NCBI GenBank assembly: GCA_037389465.1 | Contig: JAZARR010000213.1 | Location: 3,144,501 to 3,208,500 of the forward strand | DNA from: Baylisascaris procyonis | Taxonomy: Eukaryota > Nematoda > Chromadorea > Rhabditida > Ascarididae | Reading direction: 5' to 3' | DNA length: 64,000 bases | Shown here: in pieces, positions 53,291 to 64,000 of the stretch | How the letters are laid out: each line of letters begins with the position of its first letter | Position numbering within the stretch: the stretch's first letter is position 1 | Program-made: the position numbers and the translations under genes | The notes under the pieces: model-generated | Told to the model about the DNA's origin: nothing | Seen by the model: the letters and a program-made list of their open reading frames with translations, nothing else | Database searches by the model: none

Positions 53291-56142
53291 CTAGATAAGA
53301 AGTTGATGTAGACCAAAAAGAAGAGCTGTTTTCAGTAAAGAGCTCAGAGTCAAGCGGAATATCATGGTCATAACATAATCACCGGACAGTTTCATAGAAT
53401 GCTCTGTTTGCAGTAAAAAAAATTTTCTGTCCTGTGATTCCAGTTGAGACATCACGGTAATGGCACGGTCAGCATAATGGTGGAAGAGCAATAACATTAC
53501 TCATTTTGCGTATGAGTTAACATTAAATTCAACGCCGCCTCCTACCAAAGATCCCAGTGTGTAGAATCTATGAGCTTTATTCGGTCTATTAAAGCGACGA
53601 ATGCTATTCTAACCGGCCGCATTGAGGTAGGTCGATTCGGATCGCTGTTAAGGACAGTTTGCTTGTGATCGGTTGGATTGCTGTCGTAATTCTTACGGAG
53701 CTGTATAAGTTCCGTCTTCATGCCGACTTCAATGCATCTTTTATAGCGACAAGCTCGACATAATGAGTGCCTTCCTAAAGGGCAATCTTGGTCACAACAA
53801 ATGCCTTAATGGACAGACAGCAAAGCCGTAGTGGAATGGAGTAGCAAGGCAATTCTAACCTCACTAACAGCAGGATTCAAAGAAAGCAGAACGCATGGGG
53901 TGGTTAGCGAGGTTTTTGGTCATTGTCATCATGACTGCAGATCAACGGCAGAGCTTTAACTATGTCCCTTCGATTGAAGCATGGGTTTAGCATCCTAGCA
54001 TTCTCAGTGGAGATTATCAAACAAGTTTCTTTTCTCTATATTTCCAAAATTATCTTCCACATTGCTGCCTGAACCACGTCAGAAATAAAAAAGAAATCGC
54101 AACCGTCAAGTATTTTTAGGTTTTCTCTTACCTCTGGCATGAGTAAAGGCGCGGGATAGGAGAAGACAGAATGGATGGTGGGCAGAAAATGGGGAGTGGG
54201 AAGTGGTATATGGAGGAGAGGTATAGGATCGTGGGACGCACTTCACCCAAATTTTACATTAGGACCACCGCCACGGTACATTCAGCGAGCGGGAAGGACT
54301 AAAATTTTCATTAGCTTCATGCTCATCACAGAAAATTTCGCCGGAAAAATGAGCTGCGGTTTGCATTCCCTAAAGACTGTGGACTTGGCTGGACCATTTT
54401 GATGAATCCTGCAAACACCTCCCCACCTTCGGTTGGTGCTTACGTTGAGTAATTAGAACTTCTCGACGTTTGCTGAATTGCGAACGCTGTGCGGAATAAC
54501 TATTCAGACAAGGTGATAAGTGGGAAGCAATAATGATCACTCATCCTAAGCAGAAATGTGTACGAAGTGCATAAGAGGGTTGACATCAAGCGAATGCACA
54601 TTAAGTAGTCGAGGAATAGGTATATGAAGAAACCTGAGGAGAAACGTACTGCGAGATTTGAGTCAACCCCTAATCAAGCCAAAGATGAGAATATTAAGCG
54701 GAGACGGGAGAGAAGATTGCGGTGGAAGACCGTTATGCATAGAGATTTAAGCGAGAGCCTAACAACTTCACTTTTGAATATGCGAAGAAAGAGTTGTATC
54801 GTGCCCAGAATGAGTGAAAATGTGGAATGCCGGAATGTGCAATAAACTCAGTCGCAGCAAGCCCTAAGTATCATATTTGATCAGAGAAGCAAAAAGGGGG
54901 ACAGCCGGGCAAAGGAGCGAGCAGTGATCCAGCGCGCGTATTTTATACGGCTGTTGTGACAGTCCTAGTTGAATTGATCGTGAATGATTCAAGGCAGAGT
55001 AGTGTGACAATAAAGAAACAAAGTTTGCTCGGAAAACAGGGTTAGAAGACTAATGAAATAATGATTCTGATTGTAGAATTGCAATCGGTGTATCCTATAT
55101 GGGGGGAGGGGGGGGCGTATTCGTGCAGGGAGCTTGCTGGCCACTTTATAGTGACGAAAATACCTGTACTCTCTTAATGCATTTTCGTTTTCCTTTCGTC
55201 TTGAAAGTCATCTCCTCCATTCTTCGCTTGTTGAAATGTTGACGATATACGATCGCCGCATATAATGTCCCGGTTCTAGTTGTGTTCTTCAAAATTGCTA
55301 CTGTCACTTTTTCAAGAGCAGCAGCGAAAACAAAAAAATTACATCGAAATACAATGTTGCTTACATCCTGTATATATACCTTGATACTTCAGATTGCAAA
55401 ATCCACGTGCCTGGCACTTGTAACGTCTACCGGCTACGAACGAGCGTCGAAAAAAGGCTCTGCATCCGTTACATGACGCGACGTCGTAGTGATGACCTGA
55501 AGTTTATTAGCTAGCCGTTTAGCGAGTATTTTCCATCGCAGCCCCAACCCTTTCAATTCCATGTGCATCATCCAAAATTTTCCAAAAGGTGCAATTGCCT
55601 TTCTCTTGTGTTTTGAAACTTAATACATCGGGATCTGCAAAGCAATACGAAAGAAATGCGTCATATGCTCTCTAAGCGGAGTCACGCAATAAACACAAGA
55701 AACACTTTATTATGCAAAACAGCGGTTACATCTCTCTCGTGCTCCCTTAAAAAAAAACGAGGATTTTATAATTTCATGTCCACAATCCCACGGAAATTCA
55801 CCGACGTCAAATCACTCGCCAACCGAACAATTTTAAGGAGAAAAAGCGTCTGCATCGAGAAATTATCCGGCAATTTACATAACGCATCTAGCAAGGTACC
55901 TCGCGCCGGACTTTTTATACCTACAAAGAGCAGTACTTGTCTTCATATGCCACCTACCTGTGGCAGGGTTGCCACAAACATAACAGAATGGAGGACATCT
56001 TTTCACCCCAACTTCCACTGCAGCCGACTGCACGATATCTGTTGGTACTCCATCTGGTGAGATCCCAGAGCAGCCAGGTGCATCACAGTTCCCTGTTATC
56101 ACTTGGTCGTCCTCACTTGAAATTGATGGCGGTGATAATATG
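51724..56142 (-). CDS. Nuclear hormone receptor, both ends incomplete
   Basis: Nuclear transcription factor of the nematode-expanded receptor family. Exons on the minus strand, 5' to 3': 56142-55958, 55496-55380, 53774-53614, 53290-53105, 52423-52265, 51848-51724. They join in frame into about 310 residues. Order: disordered N-terminal part, two-finger DNA-binding domain (residues 53-119), basic hinge, then helices 1-5 of the ligand-binding domain with the signature FAKTFTAFKRLSLHDK. The first exon has no in-frame ATG and starts with the last base of a codon, so an upstream exon exists. The last exon stops at VFPDGTFPILFTK, where about 100 further residues are expected. I cannot name an orthologue. 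Confidence 0.9.
53614..56142 (-). CDS. Receptor exons: DNA-binding domain
   Basis: Exon 56142-55958 ends CPPFCYVCGNPATG, exon 55496-55380 reads HHYDVASCNGCRAFFRR and YKCQARGFCNLKYQ, and exon 53774-53614 reads GRHSLCRACRYKRCIEVGM. Finger 1 is C-x2-C-x13-C-x2-C, exactly canonical; the P-box CNGCRAFFRR is the type found in the nematode supplementary receptors. Finger 2 is C-x5-C-x10-C-x2-C (usual x9). I placed the third exon's acceptor at CCCTTTAG (53776-53775); an alternative AG at 53788-53787 would lengthen the finger spacing to 14. A Cys-rich stretch before finger 1 (GNCDAPGCSG, KRCPPFC) is unusual but not a known motif. Confidence 0.9.
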
Positions 56143-56429
56143 CTGCAAATGTGCACAGATAAATACCAGGCGCTCACAAAACAATGAGCGGAGTTTGTTC
56201 TGAAGGATCAAGAAAACTGTATGTCCCGTGAGTGCGTTAATAGAGAGATTTAGAAGTGAAATTTCGATGGGACAGGTAATGAGATGACGTAGCGCTTATT
56301 CTCCGATTACAAATAAATGTCCGCCCAGTAGACTGTGTTCGAGCAATGAATTTGTATTTCTCTCTTTAAACAAAACATACGGATTGACTTCCTTCCTTCA
56401 CGCGAAAAGCTTCCGAAGTGTGCCACAAA

Positions 56430-56431
<2 letters not shown>

Positions 56432-56496
<65 letters not shown>
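56432..56496. repeat. (TA)n microsatellite
   Basis: Uninterrupted TA alternation for 65 bases, flanked by sequence unrelated to the composite repeat. Confidence 0.97.
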
Positions 56497-56498
<2 letters not shown>

Positions 56499-57929
56499 AA
56501 GGCACAGACAAGAGTGACAATGATGAATTTTAGCAACTTTGCAAATGCGCAACGAAAATAGAAAATAAGCGATGCAAATCGGTGTGCCTCTGCAGTTCCC
56601 TTTAGCGGAATAACCAATTTGAAGAGTTTCCAGGAACTAATAAAAAGTGTGGAATTATCAAATCGCTAACATACTTGCCCCCGGATCGGTTGCAAGTGAA
56701 GTTAGAGCAATTTACTACGCTTATTTCACCTCCTCTCAGCGATCTATAACCTTGAACACTGCTAGGTTTCTTTCTTGGCTGATATTTATGTTTATCTTGG
56801 TATTCAGTTATGATGGACCACGTGAAATCCTAGTACAGGACAGGTGGTCAATGGTAACTGTGAGATCAAATCAGCAAATACTAGTAAACAATTACTTGCG
56901 TTGCACTTACAGTGTTGGATATTGCGAATCACTTTCAGCCATAGCAAAAAATATTTGGTTGGCTTTTTTCGCCCTTTACTTGCTTCGTTTTCCGATCAGA
57001 ATATTTTCTATGCCGAGATCCGTCTTGCTTGCAATTCTCTCGAACGATGATCGATGGACTGATGCGTTCTAGCTAATAACACTCAGAGAAAAATGCTCCG
57101 AATACACGGGAGTTCTGAAAAACGCAAACTGGCTCGAATTTCACGAAGCTATACAATCCGAAATCTCAAATGTAGGACATCTGTATAAAATGTGCAAAAT
57201 TCGTGCACTTTTAGTTCTCTCATAATCATGATGAACCCCAAACACTGCACATATTCGTAATCAGCTCATCGAGTTGTATCGTTTGGTACCAAAATTATCG
57301 AAATCGGAGACAAAAAATGTTTTTTCAAATGTTCCATGTGCTACCCCCTAACGACCGAAAAAAAAGCGATTTTTGGGAACTTTTTTCTCGGCTCCTATTC
57401 GCCCTCGGGCGGTCGCCTATATATCTTTTGACAGGTCTCGCCAAGTAGACCACAAGTCAGGAGACCGTTCTTGCAGACATGGAGGACTAGCAGAGAACCC
57501 GAACCCCCAAAATGGCAAAAATCGAGATTTCAGGAATTCTGCCCAGTCAAATCGGTCTTCAGCATTTCTTCCAAAATGAAATAGTTTATGAACTATTTGA
57601 TACAGCTTTCAATGTTGTATTAAAATAAATAAACGCAAACTCCGTAGGCTCAACCACTGAAGAGAAGAAAATTCCGAACTATCAAGTACAGTACATTTGC
57701 ATAGAAATTTCACATAAATGAATATTAGAGCGAACAAGCCATGAATAAAGGAATCTTCAAAATGGATATCGCTTAAGAATAGTACAGAACAGAATGGAAA
57801 TAAAAGAATCCAGGAAGGTGATAGAAACCGAAACTACTACGATCGCAGATAGAAGTATGTAAACTTATTAATAATATATTTTTTTATTTCAGTACTAAAA
57901 TTAAGGTCAGTGGGGCTCCGACCCATCCG

Positions 57930-58010
57930 TACCCTCGTAGGGGGATATTTCTTCTCAATCCCACAGTGGGATATTCTCCTGAATTCCTGAATCCCACAGT
58001 GGGATACTCA
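57930..58010. repeat. Tandem palindromic repeat, 33 base period
   Basis: AATCCCACAGTGGGATA occurs at 57957-57973 and 57990-58006, each a near-perfect palindrome (TCCCAC/GTGGGA). A third, diverged unit, ACCCTCGTAGGGGGATAT, lies just before at 57931-57948. Each unit can form a six-pair hairpin. Confidence 0.75.
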
Positions 58011-61000
58011 AAATTAAAGGTGAGAGTTCACGAAATATTAAAATTGGTGAATGCACATGAAGTAAAAACGATGGTCTGCATGCGGAAAATCAGCAAGCGT
58101 ACAGAAAGTTTAAGCAACGAACGGAAGCAGTGCACATTAAAGTGGCATGTAGCAGTGTTCGGAGTTCACCGTCATCCGCGTCTGCAGGTGCCACATTGGC
58201 TTTCGTCACCTCTGTGAGATGTGCTAGAAGCCCGAATTGTGCGGTGGCAAGCTGAAAAAAAATTCCCCACTTAGTCGCAGAATGCACAGCCCATCCAACT
58301 TCCTAGCGATCAACATGGACGACTTTCAAATGGCATATAATGTTATGAGTCCATGAAGAGTTGAAAGCTAGCATTCATGCCCAAATACTGCACCGGACCG
58401 TTTATTGTCTTTGATGTCTTATATAAGGAAGAAGCCGCGGATCGCGCCTCTCCCAGTTTTCCCCTTCTTCATCAACTCAGATTCTTCCGAACCACCGATC
58501 GCTGATGTGGGCTCTAGGGACGCCAAGGAGGAAGCGGGCGATGGGATAGGCAATGATGGCTGCTCAACTCCGTTATTTGGGCATTCCGCTCTCTGCAACA
58601 CTGCCCACCTTCTCGCCCCCTCCCCCGTTTCCCACTTCCGAGTGGGACCCCATAGAGGCTTTCACTCTCCGGAGCTCCACCACTCCCGCGAGGAGTTATC
58701 GGCAGTCAAATTCCGCTCGCGGCGGTATGATTCATCATTACAAATGGTGGAAGGCCACGTTTTGGGGTCCTTTTTCCAAACACTAGTAATAGACGGATGA
58801 TCCAATAAGCAGGGATGCGTCAAGCAGAAAAGGAGCAAGCGCATGTGGAATGAAAAAAAAAACAAAACAAGACAGCAATAAGCACAAAAATAGTAAGCAC
58901 GTGCAAAGTTCGAAAGAGCAGGCACATGCAGAAAATAAATGGAATGCAAAAATGTTTTTGGCGGTGCTCGACTATACGTGCAAAATAAACGGCAAATGGA
59001 ATGTGCTGCAGCAAACAAACAATTCATTAATTACTAGCTGAACACAGAAATAGTGGCTTGAATGCATGCGCAGACACACAGGCGAATTCTTAAAACGATA
59101 AGTGAAAATAGAACGGGTCATTAGTGGAGCTCAGATTATGCCATCTCTGCGCATCTGCGAAAAGTAGTCACCGGGCCGACGGAAACCGTGCAATCATTTT
59201 AGAGCGCAGATTAAATTGAAATCTCGAATTTTCGCTGATTCTTTCTCCACTATCAAGGAGAAGAGAGGAGATGGGAGAGGCGTGAGGGCTTTTGCATGAT
59301 TAAGAAAGGTGTGAATGAAGAAACAGGAAATATGCTGCGACCAAAAACTTGGAAAATGCTTCAGTACAATTCTAGATTAACAAGCATGTTAGTCGCAAAT
59401 CTAGCCGATGATATGCTTCTCTTTGCTTTAATATAAGCATCTCAAATGAAGACAACATACCACAAAATAATTATTGGTTTCCAATATCCGCGCATCCGCA
59501 TGCTCGACCCTTTCACGTACAGAAAATGCACTCAGCTGGCCAAAGTATCCTCAATTGCTTTACTAATGGAAGTTCACATTAAAACTTTTTCCATAGATTA
59601 TTGGTGTGGTTCCCATCGAAAAATTTGCGCATTTACTAAAATATCAGACGAGCGAGCTTCCATACAGTTACCTTCCATCTTTTAAGCTCTCTCGCTAGCA
59701 TATTTATATTTTTGCTTTTTCTTCACGTTTTGGAAAATAAGATTTGCGATTATGTAACTCGTTCTTTTAACATCAAAGATCAGATTGGTGGCATTCGTTT
59801 GGTCGCTTCATTCCTCAGCTCATGCGAAATTTCCACTTTCTCAATACACACTGCTCTTTAATACCACCACTATGCCTTCAAAAACATTTCCTCATTACAT
59901 GCGCTCTACATTAGCCTGAGCTAACGCTCTCAGGCGGAACTTTTTTCATCTTTTTATAAGAACGATGCATGAAATTGAATAACATCAAAACATTGAAAAA
60001 GGTAAATATGCGACAAAATTTCCACAAGAAGTAGGGAGATAAGAATGCAACTTACATCTTTCCCATCAAATAAAGAAGAAAGAAGATCCATCGTTATTAT
60101 AAACTGCATGAGAAGCACTGTGACTTCCTTTCTTGAGGAGAAGGAAATGGAAAAAGAGGACTTCAAGGCAGAATCATCGGTTATGCCGCTCACGCTAAAC
60201 AGGAAAAGAGGACTCCACAAAACGCAACCATGTTGTGCATTTCTACGAGAACGACTGAGGAGAGCACGTTTTTATCGCTTAAGCGGATGGAGAGTTGTGA
60301 TGGCGGTTAAAATTTTTTCCCACAAGCAGTAGCGATTTTGTTACACGTAGCGTCCAATCTTTCTTATGATGAAGAGATCCCCGCTTCGAAGTGTACGTAG
60401 ATGTATCTCAGGTAAGCGAAAAAGGCTCGTGTGACATCCTTTTGCATTAGCAAGAATGAAAACTGTCAACGAATAGAGCGCCTATCATAAAGAAAGAGGA
60501 TGTGCAATCATCAAATGCAAACGCTTCTCGGAAATTCAATGCAAGGTTGAGTAGAAGACACACACGCAATTACAACGACATGATTAATAAGGAATCACAC
60601 GCCTTCTATGAAGCTGTAGTTCACTGGAAGTGTCGATAGGTTCATTTTCCGAGATGTGTGCCTCAACATGAACTGATCCATTCACCAAACGAAAAATTTC
60701 ACGCTTTCCCAACAAAAAAAAACTAAATATGCAGAATACCGCCCTCATGTTTTAACCCATCCGACCACCCCACAGATCTTGCACAAAAGATTCGTTGGAA
60801 TCTGTCGAATGCCTGTCATTTCTGAACTTAATTTAAGGCTTTCGTAGTGAAAGCTCCAAGCCGGCATAAGCACATCCTTAAATGCGCACATGATCAAAAG
60901 ACATAACCGTGCCCTAATATATTCTTACAAACGAAATTCACTCATAGCCTGACGATGGCATAATCAAACTTATTAACGCAGAATGATTAACTGTGGGGCA

Positions 61001-64000
61001 AACATCTAGTCTGATTTAAATTGTTAAGACGAGTGCAAAAACGATTTATGGTCGCCAAGGACGGCTGAATTGACATTTAACAGTTAGGACTGATAAATGG
61101 TGGAAATCGATCAAAAACCAGTCGTTTGCCTTTTTCGGCAGCAGCACACGGCTGAATAGAAGAGTGAAATAAAGGCTTTTAGGTTTTCACCTATGTGCCC
61201 CATCACCTGTACAAATATATTCAACAAACACCTCATTTCTGGCCTGAATCGTGATATTTGCTTAGTAAAATGTTTGGCGAACTTTATTTCACGTTTAACT
61301 GCAAACAGCTCATTAAAGGGACTATAAATGGGAATGATATAGTTCTCATGAACGACCACGCTGCGATCCATTTTGCATACATTGACCTTAGTGATATCTA
61401 CTCTTCCCTGCCCGTTTATATTGTGCCCTTCCTCTGGTTGTCTGGTGCATGTTTCAAAGCCATTTGCAGTTACGCGCGTTGAATCGCATATCCCGATGGT
61501 TTTTCGTCCTATTGAGTGCAGCCAACGAGCTCGCTTCAGCCACCAATCAATAAACTGCAACTTCTCGTCTCACCTCGTGCGCAGGGCAGCAACACAGCAG
61601 ATATTATAATTTAGAAACGATTTTAAGGCAACAGGTTATAATCATGGAATTTTATCGCCCACTGTTTCTCGTTAAAAAATCAACACCGGACTTGTACACA
61701 TGGAGCAACACGCAACTGCAAAGAAGAAGATTATTTCAAGTGATGTGATAAGAACTGTGAAGCAAGCCTATACCAAAGGTTATTCGTGCACAGCCATTAC
61801 GTTGCATTTTCGTATTGGTATATAGTGAAATAGTTGTTTTGCCAACTAACCTACAATATCAAGCTTATTACGTTTGTTTCTCCGAATTGTGCAAATAATA
61901 AGGTCTTTTCACACGACTTCATACAACCAGAGCAAAATTTTTAGATGACAAGTGAACAATGGTAGAGGAGACCTGTGCGTTTGCACGTCAAGCATATTTA
62001 AGTGTATGAGGAAGACTTCCAGAACCACATGAAAAGTCTGCGAATTTATGGGTTTGTGTGTTATATTTTAATGCGCATAAAGCACTTTCAATCCTCAAAC
62101 ATTGAAATACTCTGGATCATATAAACGTTCGCTTATAATACAACAGACATGAATTTTCCAATTAAACTTATAATAAGCAATTTCATATTTGATGAAGTCA
62201 GGTGACAAGAGAAACGACACGACCACTGTTCTATTGAAACAAAAATAACGGCGCGAATTGCTGCCATCATTTCGTAGAAGACAATGTGAATCATGATGGA
62301 AAAATTCGGAAGAATTTAAGCGAAATGAATGTTGCACTTGGCAACATCAGCGACGTCAAGGTTAGCGAGAAAATAAAGCGCTGGTGAATATGTACGATCG
62401 AGCAAACCGTCTGCTTTTGCGCGGACGATTTACAGCGGTATGGAACGGCAAACATCACTCCTATCAATGGGGCGTCTTGCGCCCACGTTATGTGTATGCA
62501 CTCTTTCAACATTTCTTTATTGATGAAAAGACTACATTCTAACGATTGAAAAAGAACACTTTATTTATTAACGCATTAAGAGGTTATGACATTCTTTGCC
62601 CTCTCTTTTTAGAGGTATTTATTTTAAACGTTTTTATGAGTGTAATCGTGAAGCGGGTGATTTACGAAGAAACGAACGGTCATAAAGGCAACCAAGAATG
62701 CGATATTTTCTCAATTTCGCTGGAGTCCGATCCACGTGATTCCATAAACCACACAATACTCTTGCCTTTCTTACACTCTTGCACTCTTGCGTCTTTAAAT
62801 ATTTATAAGAGCTTGAATGCATCAATTTCAGAAACATTTTAATATTCGATTAATCGCAACGGGACAGGAATCCTTTGCGGGAATTACGAATTGTAGGGAT
62901 AATGAAGCAATGAAGATTCTGGAGCGTAAGTGCGCATTGCTGCGTAAATGCGTTTTTCAGGGCGAGGAAAAACTTGGTTAATAGCCGCCAAACTTTGTTT
63001 GTTTTGACGATTGGCTTATTCAGTTGAAAATTTCATGATAAAATATAAGAATAAATAGAAGACAAAGTATGGATAGTCTTTATGCATGTGTAGGCGGAGT
63101 GTAGATCGCCATTAAACTGATCCATGTGCTCTTCCGATAAATGGTAAGTAACGAGGCAAAAAGACATGGCTATGAAAAGGCATGACAGTGACAAAAGTAG
63201 TTTTGCAATAAGACCAATGAAAAAATGAAGAAAACGGGGTCGATTAGCCACTAAGTAGGAACGAAATAAGAATGTAAAGCAAATGAGCTGAGCAAGTGCA
63301 AATAACGAATCATAATATTCAATTTTTTGGTTCAAATTAAAGGATATTAGTGGGCGGATTTAATTCCATTCAGCTATTTAAAAATTTACCACTCTCCACT
63401 AATTATCTCAAACTCACCGTCGATAGATGGCAGCTGAACAAATACCTGCTGAAGAAATTCGTGAATCCCTCAACAGGCGGGTCACCAATACCACCAATTA
63501 TCCAGAGAAAACGGAGCGACCTGAACGATTGATGGTAATATAAGGCAGTCTGGGAAGCTTGTCTAAGCTGCAGAAAACAGTCTTCGAAGGATTTCTAGTG
63601 AAGTGATGATATATCAGCATCAGCTAGCCGCTAAAATATGTTGCCAATGGTTTGTTCTAAGGATGTCACTCATAGATCTGCTCATCTTTATATTCAGAAG
63701 AAAAAGCTTAAATTTTGTCGAGAATAAACCTTCTCTTGAATTTCATTTGAGGAACATAAAGTCACTAGGAGCTGCAACGAAATATATTGTTCAAGAAAGC
63801 AGTGAGTGTCGTGCTGAGAGAGGCAATAAAATTTGATGAGTGCTAGTTCAAGCGCCAAGAGTCTCACTTGCATCAGACCGATCGTCAGCAATTAGACCGG
63901 TCTTTGTTTGAGAAATTGAGTTTTTGTGAACGGAAAACAATGATTTTTAGATGATGTGTAAAAACATGCACAGAATTAATTCTGTGAGATTGGAATGTGA

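Larger units (their letters stand above)
56143..64000. other. Gene-poor interval right of receptor
   Basis: At least one upstream exon of the receptor should lie here or beyond, but I could not identify it. Contents: a (TA)n tract, a GC-rich block at 57355-57580 with the hairpin CGCCCTCGGGCG, palindromic tandem repeats at 57930-58010, a GC-rich 400 base stretch at 58430-58800 open on both strands, and a hydrophobic minus-strand frame at 63335-63033. None is supported by splice chains or family likeness. Confidence 0.45.

Noticed and set aside
53774..53788. Acceptor at 53788-53787 for the third receptor exon
   Set aside because: It gives x14 instead of x10 in finger 2 and has a poor pyrimidine tract; CCCTTTAG is preferred, though both keep the frame.
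56647..57072. 141 codon plus-strand open frame
   Set aside because: Starts from TTG-like context, has no recognisable domain or splice support, and looks like chance in AT-rich DNA.
58405..58800. Possible N-terminal exon of the nuclear receptor (58601-58419, minus) or a plus-strand gene
   Set aside because: GC-rich and open on both strands, but no donor gives the phase (two bases over) needed to join the receptor exon at 56142, and neither frame resembles a known domain.
61111..61560. 149 codon minus-strand open frame
   Set aside because: No ATG at its left end by genuine context, no family likeness, and overlapping plus frames are open as well; no splice sites match.

Overview
This is a stretch of nuclear DNA from a nematode, AT-rich with small exons separated by introns of several hundred bases to a few kilobases. 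Three things point to a nematode: a cuticle collagen with the diagnostic N-terminal membrane domain, C-x-C/C-x2-C cysteine clusters and a CDHCPPPR C-terminus; a nuclear hormone receptor with the nematode-type P-box CNGCRAFFRR; and a neuroligin. Splice sites fit (short introns with T-rich tracts before AG). Long introns and many (TA)n tracts suggest a repeat-rich, probably parasitic species, but the order cannot be fixed from the sequence alone.

Layout. (1) 221-21722, plus strand: most of a neuroligin gene (nlg-1 type). I could join 19 exons in consistent phase into about 854 residues, from the start of the cholinesterase-like domain through the stalk, membrane segment and cytoplasmic tail; the signal-peptide exon lies upstream of the window. 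(2) 21857-34938: no convincing gene; a 111 bp (TA)n tract and small tandem repeats. (3) 34939-35135, minus: one orphan exon with a good acceptor and a membrane helix. (4) 36765-41595, minus: a complete six-exon cuticle collagen of 317 residues. (5) 41611-51447: no confident gene; divergent repeat pairs, a perfect hairpin followed by a T-run, and the second copy of a 1.6 kb dispersed repeat whose first copy sits in the neuroligin gene. (6) 51724-56142, minus: a nuclear hormone receptor with complete DNA-binding domain and the first half of its ligand-binding domain; both ends are unresolved. (7) 56143-64000: no confident gene; palindromic tandem repeat and microsatellites.

The genes have unrelated jobs: synaptic adhesion, extracellular cuticle, and transcription control. 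There is no operon-like spacing. The most unusual material is non-coding: two copies of a composite repeat carrying a tRNA-like Pol III promoter head next to a palindromic (TA)n core, the hairpin at 47034-47077, and a 33 bp palindromic tandem repeat near 57.95 kb. I found no convincing novel multi-gene system.
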